From NCBI GenBank assembly GCA_965233625.1, contig OZ247499.1:3844001-3908000 (forward strand): DNA of 64,000 nt, read 5' to 3'. The position numbers and the translations under genes are program-made. The DNA comes from G965233625 sp965233625 (GTDB lineage: Bacteria; Planctomycetota; Planctomycetia; Pirellulales; Pirellulaceae). The notes under the pieces are model-generated. The model searched no databases, was not told the DNA's origin, and saw only the letters and a program-made list of their open reading frames with translations. This document shows positions 35,528 to 42,969 of this stretch, piece after piece (the first letter of the stretch is position 1; each line of letters starts with the position of its first letter).

Positions 35528-35571
35528 GCGCAGGGATTACTGACACCGCAGTTTTAGCTGCGGCCCTGCGC
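35528..35571. other. Nested inverted repeat just after metH
   Basis: Outer stem GCGCAGGG/CCCTGCGC (35528-35535, 35564-35571) encloses an inner stem CCGCAG/CTGCGG (35546-35551, 35558-35563) with a 6-base loop. It lies 30 bases past the metH stop. No T run follows. Likely a folded 3' untranslated structure. Confidence 0.45.
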
Positions 35572-35601
35572 TTGATGCATTTACGAAGCAGTTGGCCTTA
35601 A

Positions 35602-38600
35602 CTACTCGGGGTCATACCCCAGATTTGGCGCCAGCCACTTTTCAACTTCCGCCATGGCCATACCCTTCCGCCGGGCGTAGCTTTCCACCTGTTCGCGGGT
35701 GATGCGATCGACGGAGAAGTAACGCGCTTCCGGGTGGGCGAAGTAGAGGCCGCTTACACTGGCCGCGGGCCACATGGCCATCGACTCTGTCAGCGATACG
35801 CCGGTGTTCTTCTCTGCGTCCAACAGATTGAAAAGCGTGATCTTTTCAGTGTGGTCAGGGCAGGCAGGATAACCTGGCGCCGGGCGGATGCCGCGATACT
35901 TCTCGGAAATCAGGTCTTCGTTGGTCAGCGTCTCACCGGCGCCATAGCCCCAATCGGCCCGCGCCTGCTTGTGCAGCCGTTCGGCGAAAGCTTCCGCCAG
36001 CCGGTCAGCCAGGGCTTTGACCATGATGGAGTTATAGTTGTCCTGCTCCGCATCGAATGCGGCAGCCAGTTCGTCGCAACCCAATCCAGCCGTAACCACA
36101 AAGCCGCCGATGTAGTCTTCGCGGCCGCTATCGACCGGCGCAATGTAGTCCGCCAGTGCGCGGTAGCACTTCTGCCCTTTCCGCTCCCATTGCTGACGCA
36201 AGGTGAACAGGCGGGTCAGTTCCTGCGTGCGGCTTTCATCGGTGTAAAGGACGATGTCGTCGCCTTCCGACGCAGCCGGCCAGAAGCCGTAGGCGGCTTT
36301 TGCCTTCAGCAGCTTCTCATCAATGATGCGCGTCAGCAGCGTGGTGGCTTCTTCAAACAACTGCTTTGCCGCTTCACCAACCTTGGGATCTTCTAAAATC
36401 CGCGGATACTTGCCACGCATCTCCCAGGTGAAGAAGAACGGCGACCAGTCGATGTAACCGGCCAGCTCGCGCAGCGGGAAGTCTTCTTCCACACGCACGC
36501 CGGTGAACGAAGGCTTATCGATCTGGACCGTTTCCCAATCCGTGGCGAACTTCTGCTCGACCGCCTTTTTGTACGGCGCCAGCTTAACAGCCTGCCGCTT
36601 GTTGTACGACTTGACCATCCGCTCTTGCAGCTGGGTGTTCTGTTGCAGGAACTCGTCCCGCAGGTCGTCACTGAGCAGACGGTCCACTACGCCGACACTG
36701 CGCGAAGCATCCAGCACGTGCACCGTAGCCTGACTGTACTTCGGAGCGATGCGGACGGCGGTGTGCTTCTCGCTGGTCGTGGCGCCGCCAATCAGCAACG
36801 GCACGCGGAAGTCCAGCCGCTGCATCTCTTTGGCAACGTGCACCATCTCGTCCAGGCTGGGCGTAATCAGTCCGGACAGACCGATCACGTCCACGTTTTC
36901 CTTGACCGCGGTTTCCAGAATCTTATCGGCCGGAACCATCACGCCCATGTCGATAACTTCGTAGTTGTTGCAGCCCAACACCACGCCGACGATATTCTTA
37001 CCGATGTCGTGCACGTCGCCTTTGACGGTGGCCATCAGCACTTTGCCGCGTGCTTCCTGCCCGGCAGTGCCCGCCTCGACCTTCTCCTGCTCCATGAACG
37101 GCAGCAGATAGTGGACCGCCTTTTTCATCACGCGGGCGGATTTCACCACCTGCGGCAGGAACATCTTACCGGCGCCGAAAAGATCGCCGACGGTGCTCAT
37201 GCCGTCCATCATCGGGCCTTCGATGATCTGCAGGCAACGGTCGTACTTCTGGCGTGCTTCTTCGGTATCTTCGACAACGTACTTATCGATGCCTTTGACC
37301 AATGCATGCGATAGGCGCTGTTCCACCGTACCTTCGCGCCAGGCGAGGTCTTCGGTCTGCTTCTTTTTGCCGTCGCCCTTCACGCTATCGGCGATTTCCA
37401 GCAGCCGGTCCGTCGCGTCGGGGCGGCGGTTGAAGAGGACGTCTTCAACGCGTTCGAGCAGTTCCTTGGGGATCTCTTCGTAAACTTCCAGTTGCCCGGC
37501 GTTCACAATGCCCATGTCCATCCCCGCCTTCACGGCGTGATAGAGGAAGGCGGAGTGCATCGCTTCGCGCACCACGTCGTTACCGCGGAACGAGAACGAG
37601 ATATTACTGACGCCGCCGGACACCAGGGCGCCGGGACATTCTTTCTTGATCCGCCGCGTGGCTTCGATGAAGTTCACCGCGTAGTTATTGTGCTCCTCGA
37701 TGCCGGTGGCGACCGTCAGGATGTTAGGGTCGAAGATGATATCTTCCGGCGGGAAGTTGTAATCTTCCGTCAGAATCTTGTAGGCCCGTTTGCAGATCTC
37801 GACCTTGTGATCAGTCTCGACCGCCTGGCCGGTTTCATCGAACGCCATCACCACTACGGCGGCGCCATAGCGGCGGATCAGTTGCGCCTGCCGGCGGAAT
37901 TTGGCTTCGTCATCTTTGATGGCGATGGAGTTGACAATCGCTTTGCCCTGCACGCACTTCAGACCCGCTTCGATGATCTCCCACTTCGAGCTATCAATCA
38001 TCACGGGCACATCGCCGGCGCCCAGTTCGCCAGGGCTGCCGCCTTCACCGGCCAGCAGGTTCAGGAACCGCGACATGGCTGCTTCGCCGTCGAGCAGCGC
38101 ATCGTCCATGTTAATATCGATCACGGCCGCGCCGCCGGCGACCTGCTGGCGGGCCACTTCCAATGCGTCTTCGTATTGATCGTTGCGGATCAGCCGGGCG
38201 AATTTGCGCGAACCGGTCACATTGGTGCGTTCGCCGACCATCAGGAAGTTGGACTCTGGCCGCAGCGTCATCGCCTGGGCGCCGCTGAGCCGTGTATAAG
38301 GTTCGAGCTTCGGCGGCGTGTGCGGCTTGACAGTTTTCATGCGATCAGCAATCGCCGCGATGTGATCTGGCCCGCTGCCACAGCAACCACCCACGATATT
38401 CACCCAGCCATTATCCGCCCACTCGCCGACGAGGCTGGCCATCTTGCCAGGGCCCATGTCATACTCGCCCATTTCGTTGGGCAGTCCGGCATTAGGGTGC
38501 GCGCTGATGCGGACATCGGAGATGTTGGAAAGTTCTTCCACAAAGGGCCGCATGAGTTCCGGCCCCAGCGCACAGTTCATGCCGACGCTGAGCAGCGGGA

Positions 38601-39342
38601 AGTGCGAAATGGCGTTCCAGAAACCTTCCACCGACTGGGCCGAGACGAACGTCGCGCCGCCTTCGCTGAAGGTGCCCGACACCATCACGGGAACGCTTGT
38701 CTGCAGGTCTTCAAACACCTGCGAAATGGCGAACAGGCAGGCCTTGGCGTTGAGCGTATCAATGATGGTTTCGGGCAGCAGAATGTCTACGCCCGCCTTC
38801 ACCATCGCTTCGACCTGCACGTAATAAGACGCCGCCAGTTCATCGAAGGTGATGCCCTTCGCACTGGCGTCGCCGACGTCCGTACTCACGCTGGCCGTGC
38901 GTCCGGTAGGGCCGATGCTGCCGGCGACAAACCGCGGCTTATCGGGCGTACGCTCGTTGTATTCATCCGCTGCCTTGCGGGCGCAGGCGACGGCGGCGAT
39001 GTTGATCTCGGCGACCAGGGATTCAGGCAGTTCAAAATCCAGCATGCCTACGGCGCTGGCGCCGAAGGAGTTGGTCTCGATAATGTCGGCGCCGGCTTTC
39101 AGATAATTGCGGTGAATGCCGGTGACCATCTCTGGCTGGGTCAGGCAGAGGATGTCGGTGAAGTTATCCAGGTCTTTGTGATGCTCTGCAAAGCGTTCGC
39201 CGCGCATCAGTTTGTCGTTGAGTTTCCCGCTGCGCTTGAGGGCCTGCACCTGCGTGCCCATGGCGCCATCCAGGATAAGAACCCGGTGGCTCAGCTGCTC
39301 TTCAATCAGTTCCAACGTGCGAGGTGATTCAACGATCGACAT
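35602..39342 (-). CDS. metH: Cobalamin-dependent methionine synthase
   Basis: A 1246-residue enzyme, close to the ~1227 of E. coli MetH, transferring methyl from 5-methyltetrahydrofolate through cobalamin to homocysteine. Four modules are in order: homocysteine domain (LDGAMGTQ start; zinc cysteines in MNCALGPE and GGCCGSGPDH), pterin-binding domain (MVGERTNVTGSRKF, MIDSSKWE), cobalamin domain (GDVHDIGKNI with the DxHxxG His that ligates cobalt) and C-terminal reactivation domain (RPAPGYPACPDHTEK for SAM). ATG at 39342 is preferred; upstream in-frame starts at 39351 and 39390 add residues unlike the family. No cobalamin or SAM riboswitch could be recognised in the upstream 200 bases. Convergent context with nothing else; single gene. 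Confidence 0.97.
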   Translation of the reverse strand: MSIVESPRTLELIEEQLSHRVLILDGAMGTQVQALKRSGKLNDKLMRGERFAEHHKDLDNFTDILCLTQPEMVTGIHRNYLKAGADIIETNSFGASAVGMLDFELPESLVAEINIAAVACARKAADEYNERTPDKPRFVAGSIGPTGRTASVSTDVGDASAKGITFDELAASYYVQVEAMVKAGVDILLPETIIDTLNAKACLFAISQVFEDLQTSVPVMVSGTFSEGGATFVSAQSVEGFWNAISHFPLLSVGMNCALGPELMRPFVEELSNISDVRISAHPNAGLPNEMGEYDMGPGKMASLVGEWADNGWVNIVGGCCGSGPDHIAAIADRMKTVKPHTPPKLEPYTRLSGAQAMTLRPESNFLMVGERTNVTGSRKFARLIRNDQYEDALEVARQQVAGGAAVIDINMDDALLDGEAAMSRFLNLLAGEGGSPGELGAGDVPVMIDSSKWEIIEAGLKCVQGKAIVNSIAIKDDEAKFRRQAQLIRRYGAAVVVMAFDETGQAVETDHKVEICKRAYKILTEDYNFPPEDIIFDPNILTVATGIEEHNNYAVNFIEATRRIKKECPGALVSGGVSNISFSFRGNDVVREAMHSAFLYHAVKAGMDMGIVNAGQLEVYEEIPKELLERVEDVLFNRRPDATDRLLEIADSVKGDGKKKQTEDLAWREGTVEQRLSHALVKGIDKYVVEDTEEARQKYDRCLQIIEGPMMDGMSTVGDLFGAGKMFLPQVVKSARVMKKAVHYLLPFMEQEKVEAGTAGQEARGKVLMATVKGDVHDIGKNIVGVVLGCNNYEVIDMGVMVPADKILETAVKENVDVIGLSGLITPSLDEMVHVAKEMQRLDFRVPLLIGGATTSEKHTAVRIAPKYSQATVHVLDASRSVGVVDRLLSDDLRDEFLQQNTQLQERMVKSYNKRQAVKLAPYKKAVEQKFATDWETVQIDKPSFTGVRVEEDFPLRELAGYIDWSPFFFTWEMRGKYPRILEDPKVGEAAKQLFEEATTLLTRIIDEKLLKAKAAYGFWPAASEGDDIVLYTDESRTQELTRLFTLRQQWERKGQKCYRALADYIAPVDSGREDYIGGFVVTAGLGCDELAAAFDAEQDNYNSIMVKALADRLAEAFAERLHKQARADWGYGAGETLTNEDLISEKYRGIRPAPGYPACPDHTEKITLFNLLDAEKNTGVSLTESMAMWPAASVSGLYFAHPEARYFSVDRITREQVESYARRKGMAMAEVEKWLAPNLGYDPE

Positions 39343-39519
39343 ATTTAACATTCCACAAGTCACAGCGCGCCCTGTTGGTTGCGACTGCAAACCACAGGCT
39401 TCTTAGAACTTACGCGCAAAGGTAGGGACCGTCTATTGTGATATTTGTGCCGCAACCCCGCAATGTCAAATTGGGCGACCGGAGCAGGGCGTGCCGGCGT
39501 GCGGAGAACGGTAGGAAAT

Positions 39520-39548
39520 CTGGTTTTCGTCATCCGCATGGGTATAAT
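39520..39548 (+). promoter_or_regulatory. Promoter of the toxin-antitoxin operon (probably leaderless)
   Basis: A perfect TATAAT sits at 39543-39548, six bases before the antitoxin ATG at 39555. The -35 region (about 39521-39526, TGGTTT) is weak. Initiation ~7 bases after the -10 would put the first transcribed base at the ATG, giving a leaderless mRNA; no Shine-Dalgarno is present. Confidence 0.6.
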
Positions 39549-39554
39549 CTGTTT

Positions 39555-39821
39555 ATGGTTCCACATATCACGAAAGACCTCGCGCAAGCGCTGGATGAGA
39601 GCGGCACTGGGCAGCTTGAGGTCGTCAATCCCAACAACAACCGTCGTTATTTGCTTGTAGACCGTGAAGTCTACGAAGAGGCCATGGTCGCTTTGCAGAA
39701 TCAAAGGGATCGCGATGCGATTGCGAAGGGCATCGAACAGATGGAAGCAGGAGAAGGTAGTCCATTGGACGAGACATTCGCGCGGATTCAGGGACGACTT
39801 CAGACCCGTCAGCCAGAATAA
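39555..39821 (+). CDS. Putative antitoxin of a ParE/RelE-type system
   Basis: An 88-residue acidic protein. The N-terminal part (TKDLAQALDESG...LEVVNPNNNRRYLLVDREVYEEAM) resembles short Phd/YefM-like or related addiction-module antitoxins that present a small DNA-binding or dimerisation fold, and the C-terminal half is a charged helix suited to wrapping the toxin. Identification rests mostly on its position immediately before a RelE/ParE-fold toxin, with stop and toxin start 14 bases apart. The longer frame starting at 39438 is rejected because a perfect -10 box lies within it. Confidence 0.65.
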   Translation: MVPHITKDLAQALDESGTGQLEVVNPNNNRRYLLVDREVYEEAMVALQNQRDRDAIAKGIEQMEAGEGSPLDETFARIQGRLQTRQPE

Positions 39822-39835
39822 CCTTCCGGATTACG

Positions 39836-40153
39836 GTGCTGCCGCAGGCGGAAGAGGATATCGAACGCAATGCGGCATGGTGGGCGACTCACCATTCAGT
39901 CGAGCAGGCAATCTGCTGGCTTAGCGCTGTCAAGAACCAGCTCCAATCACTCGCGGACTCGCCAGAAAGCTACCCGGTTTCCGCTGAAAACGGCGACTTT
40001 AAGTACACGATTCGTGACAAACGGGTAGGCACTGGAAACCGCCCCCGGTATCGCGCCGTGTTTACCGTTCGTAGCGATGAAGTGTTCATTCTAGCCATCC
40101 GCGCGGCCGAGCAAGACTTTCTTCGACCCTCTGACGTTGATTTGCCCCAATAG
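39836..40153 (+). CDS. ParE/RelE-family toxin
   Basis: A 105-residue basic-rich protein with the RelE/ParE-fold pattern: LPQAEEDIERNAAWW (strand 1 to helix 1), LSAVKNQLQSLADSPESYP (helix 2 and the conserved Pro), then RPRYRAVFTVRSDEVFILAIR, the paired C-terminal strands. The GTG at 39836 is the first normal start codon, but the frame is open upstream and reads TFRITVLPQ, which would complete beta-strand 1. The true start may therefore be a non-standard codon overlapping the antitoxin stop (ATA at 39818) or ATT at 39830. Target (ribosome-bound mRNA or gyrase) cannot be told. Confidence 0.75.
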   Translation: MLPQAEEDIERNAAWWATHHSVEQAICWLSAVKNQLQSLADSPESYPVSAENGDFKYTIRDKRVGTGNRPRYRAVFTVRSDEVFILAIRAAEQDFLRPSDVDLPQ

Positions 40154-40261
40154 CGGCGCCAGCGGTGCTAGCAGCCGGTGTTGCCCTGCTGTTGGGTGGC
40201 TGATAATTTACGGTTTGACTGTGGGGCCAACTGTCAGTGCAACTTTCATGGGATGAGGGTC

Positions 40262-40462
40262 ATGCTAGTTCTAAGCCGAAGGCCGGGTGAGGGTATCGTG
40301 GTGGGCGACGGGATCACCATTACTGTTGTCCGCGTCGACGATGGCAAGGTGCGTCTGGGCGTTGAGGCGCCGCCGGGTGTTTCCGTCACGCGGGAAGAGG
40401 TGTACCGCCTGTTGAAGCAGGAGGACGACCGCGAGGCGCGCGAAGCAGACTGGCCGCAGTAG
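40262..40462 (+). CDS. csrA: Carbon storage regulator CsrA
   Basis: A 66-residue RNA-binding regulator. It begins MLVLSRRPGEGIVVGD and continues ITITVVRVDDGKVRLGVEAP, with VSVTREEVYRL, matching CsrA throughout; the RNA-contacting L4 (SRRPGE) and the R in the VTREEV strand are kept. CsrA dimers bind GGA motifs in mRNA leaders and block or alter translation. ATG at 40262 with GAGGGT upstream is chosen; a second in-frame ATG nine bases earlier is the likely reason for longer calls. The gene stands between the toxin-antitoxin pair and the SEC-C gene, same strand. Confidence 0.96.
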   Translation: MLVLSRRPGEGIVVGDGITITVVRVDDGKVRLGVEAPPGVSVTREEVYRLLKQEDDREAREADWPQ

Positions 40463-40558
40463 CGACGGGTAAGGACACGCGACGGCGACTCGCACATAGA
40501 CATTGGCTCTGCTACATTGCGGAATTACGGAAAGCCCGCCTTGAGAGGAGAAGCACCC

Positions 40559-42760
40559 ATGTCGTTCGACCTGTATTCCGCATGCCCCTGCAGCAGCGGG
40601 AAGAAGGTGAAACACTGCTGCGGAAAGCCAGCGTTCCCTTCGCTGCAGAAAATCGTGCGGGCGCTGGAAGGCGACCAGCGGCGCGGCGCCATGAACGAAC
40701 TGCGCACGGCGCTGAAGAAACACGGCGATCTGCCCTGCCTGTTGACGTTGAAGTTAGAGACTGAGTTCCTGGCAGCGGAAGTCAGCGAAGATGGCGGCTC
40801 GTTTGAAGAAGCCCGCGAAACCGTCCAGAAGCTGCAAAAAGTAGCTCCCGAAAACCGTAACGCCACGGTCTACGCCGCCACGATGGCCGCGATGGAAGGC
40901 GACCCTGCCGCTGCCACGCAGATTCTGCAGAAAGACGCCGCCACGCTGGAAGCCGGCGAGAAGCTGCCGCCACGCTACGAAAACGCCTTCCTGGCAACGG
41001 GCATTGCCTGGGCGAAAGACGGCAACTATCTGGGCGCCCGCGGCCACTTCATGTGCGCGCTGGCGTTGACCCGCGGTGAGAATGAAGACGCCTGGGAGAT
41101 GCTTAACGAGCTGACCGCTTCGCCCTCGATGCCGTTATCGCTGAAGCTTCCCCGGCTGCTGGAACGCCGCCCGGAAGACGCTGCCTGGGGCGCCGCGTTC
41201 GACGAAATCAATCCACGCATCTCCTGGGGCGACTGGCAACGCAACGTCGTACGGCTGGAAGAACTCGCCAAAGAGCATCCCGCGGACCCGGTGCTGCTTG
41301 GCAATATCGCTTTGCTCTGGGGCTGGCTGGGCGAACAGAAGAAGGCCACAGATTACTGGAACCAGGCGGCGTTGTGCGAATCGGCCCCGCTGGACGACGC
41401 TGTAGAATCGCGGCTGCGTGCTGTGAATATGCTGCAGGTCTCGGAAGCTGGACACGCCGACACGCTGGACGAAGTGCGCGTTACTTTCGAGATTGAAGAC
41501 TTTGAAAAAGTCAAAGAGGTGCTGATTGCCAGCCGCCAGACCGAAAGCATCAACGCAGACCTGAACGCCTTCCGCCCCAGCGAAGACACGCCGCCGCCAC
41601 GCGGCCTATACCGGCTGATGTCTAAACCGGCGCCTGGCGCGGATGACAAGATTGAATCGCTGGAAGATGTCCCGACAGACATGGCGCTGCTGATGCTGTT
41701 CGGCAAAGAGACAGGTCGCGCGGCGCGCGTTGAAGCGTTGATGCTGCGGGATTACGAGTACGATTCGAGCATCCAGCTGATTCAACAGACACTGGGCGAC
41801 CACGCTGCCGCGCCGTCAGAGCCGGAACTGGAGCGCGAAGGCACGGTTCTGGATTGGCTCTTTGAATGGGAAGTCTCCGCCAACATCCGCCGCGCAATGG
41901 ACCCGGTGCTGGCAGGGCGGCTGCATACAGCGTTCGTGCAGCGGAAACTGACCGAGCCGTTCCTGGGCATGAAGCTGAAGCAACTGGACGACCGCTCTCT
42001 GGAAGAAGCGGCAGGCGGCGATCATAAGGATCGCGTTTATGCGTTGGCCGTACTGCTGGAAGTCGAGCTGCTGGCCGGAACGCTGGGCCTTGCCGTGGAC
42101 GTGAACGCCGCCCGCGAGAAGCTGAATCTGCCACAACAGGAAACCATTGACCCGACCAAGGTGGAAAACCTCCAGCGCATTGCGGACATGCGGCTGCACC
42201 GCCTGGACGCCGAAATGCTTTCAGACGCGCAGCTGGATTACTTCGCCCGTCATGCTTTGCAGTACTGCGCCACGGCGGCCGTCCGTGAGTTGACGCCGGA
42301 AGTTTTGCTGCGTGATGAAATTGAGGCGGAACTGAAGGTTGAACTCTGCCACCATCTGGCAACGCGTTCGACCATGATAGACACCGCGCTGAAACACGCA
42401 GTGACGGCCCGCAACCTGGCAGCCGACAACAAGATGCCGGTCGGAATGCTACTGATGCTGGAAGCACGTCTGCGGTTGTTGATGGGCGAAGTCGAGCCCG
42501 CGATCAATCTGGTTCGCACCGCGGCGCAGCGACATCAACGCGAGCCTGGCGTCGCACAGGCGGTGGAAAACTTCGCCCGCCAGTTCGGCCCGCCGCCCGG
42601 CGCCGCACCGCAGCCCGGTCCGGCGCAACCCGCGGGAGAATCTGGCGGCCTCTGGACACCCGATCAAGGTTCCGCCTCCGCGGCCATCGCCAGTGCGCAG
42701 CAGGATAGTTCCGCCGCAGAGGGTGAAAGCAAACCCTCGAAACTCATTCTGCCCGATTAA
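40559..42760 (+). CDS. SEC-C zinc-motif protein with TPR-like repeats
   Basis: A 733-residue cytoplasmic protein. Residues 8-21 (ACPCSSGKKVKHCC) form a SEC-C zinc motif (CxCx8CC), as at the SecA C-terminus, where it binds SecB or ribosomes. The remainder is almost entirely helical and Ala/Leu/Glu-rich in TPR-like pairs (for example NAFLATGIAWAKDGNYLGARGHF, about residues 140-165, and VLLGNIALLWGWLGEQKKA, about 240-260), ending in a Pro-rich low-complexity tail. Start at 40559 has AGGAG 7 bases upstream. A terminator follows. No enzymatic motif; likely a scaffold or chaperone-associated factor. Related SEC-C/TPR proteins occur widely in planctomycetes. Confidence 0.8.
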   Translation: MSFDLYSACPCSSGKKVKHCCGKPAFPSLQKIVRALEGDQRRGAMNELRTALKKHGDLPCLLTLKLETEFLAAEVSEDGGSFEEARETVQKLQKVAPENRNATVYAATMAAMEGDPAAATQILQKDAATLEAGEKLPPRYENAFLATGIAWAKDGNYLGARGHFMCALALTRGENEDAWEMLNELTASPSMPLSLKLPRLLERRPEDAAWGAAFDEINPRISWGDWQRNVVRLEELAKEHPADPVLLGNIALLWGWLGEQKKATDYWNQAALCESAPLDDAVESRLRAVNMLQVSEAGHADTLDEVRVTFEIEDFEKVKEVLIASRQTESINADLNAFRPSEDTPPPRGLYRLMSKPAPGADDKIESLEDVPTDMALLMLFGKETGRAARVEALMLRDYEYDSSIQLIQQTLGDHAAAPSEPELEREGTVLDWLFEWEVSANIRRAMDPVLAGRLHTAFVQRKLTEPFLGMKLKQLDDRSLEEAAGGDHKDRVYALAVLLEVELLAGTLGLAVDVNAAREKLNLPQQETIDPTKVENLQRIADMRLHRLDAEMLSDAQLDYFARHALQYCATAAVRELTPEVLLRDEIEAELKVELCHHLATRSTMIDTALKHAVTARNLAADNKMPVGMLLMLEARLRLLMGEVEPAINLVRTAAQRHQREPGVAQAVENFARQFGPPPGAAPQPGPAQPAGESGGLWTPDQGSASAAIASAQQDSSAAEGESKPSKLILPD

Positions 42761-42787
42761 ACACCCGCGTAATTCCAAAAAACCAAG

Positions 42788-42822
42788 AAGGCCGTTAGTC
42801 CACGACTGGCGGCCTTTTTTGT
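42788..42822 (+). terminator. Rho-independent terminator after the SEC-C gene
   Basis: AAGGCCG pairs with CGGCCTT across a 15-base loop, and T residues follow directly. It begins 27 bases after the SEC-C stop codon. Confidence 0.75.
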
Positions 42823-42868
42823 TGTCGCTGGCGGCGGACAACCGCATGCATCTAAGACCGCATCTTGT

Positions 42869-42896
42869 TTGACATCGGTGGTGCAAAACGTACTTT
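42869..42896 (+). promoter_or_regulatory. Candidate sigma-70-type promoter of the AAA ATPase gene
   Basis: A perfect TTGACA (42869-42874), 16-base spacer and TACTTT (42891-42896). Predicted transcription starts about 65 bases before the ATG at 42970. Confidence 0.55.
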
Positions 42897-42969
42897 TTAG
42901 CAGCCGCTGCGCGCCGCCGGTGCGCTGCTGTCTGTACAAGAGGGCTACCTGCTACCGGATGTGACTGTT

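Noticed and set aside
37492..39327. A 611-codon open frame on the + strand opposite metH
   Set aside because: It is a shadow of a long conserved gene on the other strand; the translation has no family motifs.
39343..39554. Cobalamin or SAM riboswitch upstream of metH
   Set aside because: I looked for a B12-box-like core or SAM-type K-turn and found neither; simple searching by eye is not decisive.
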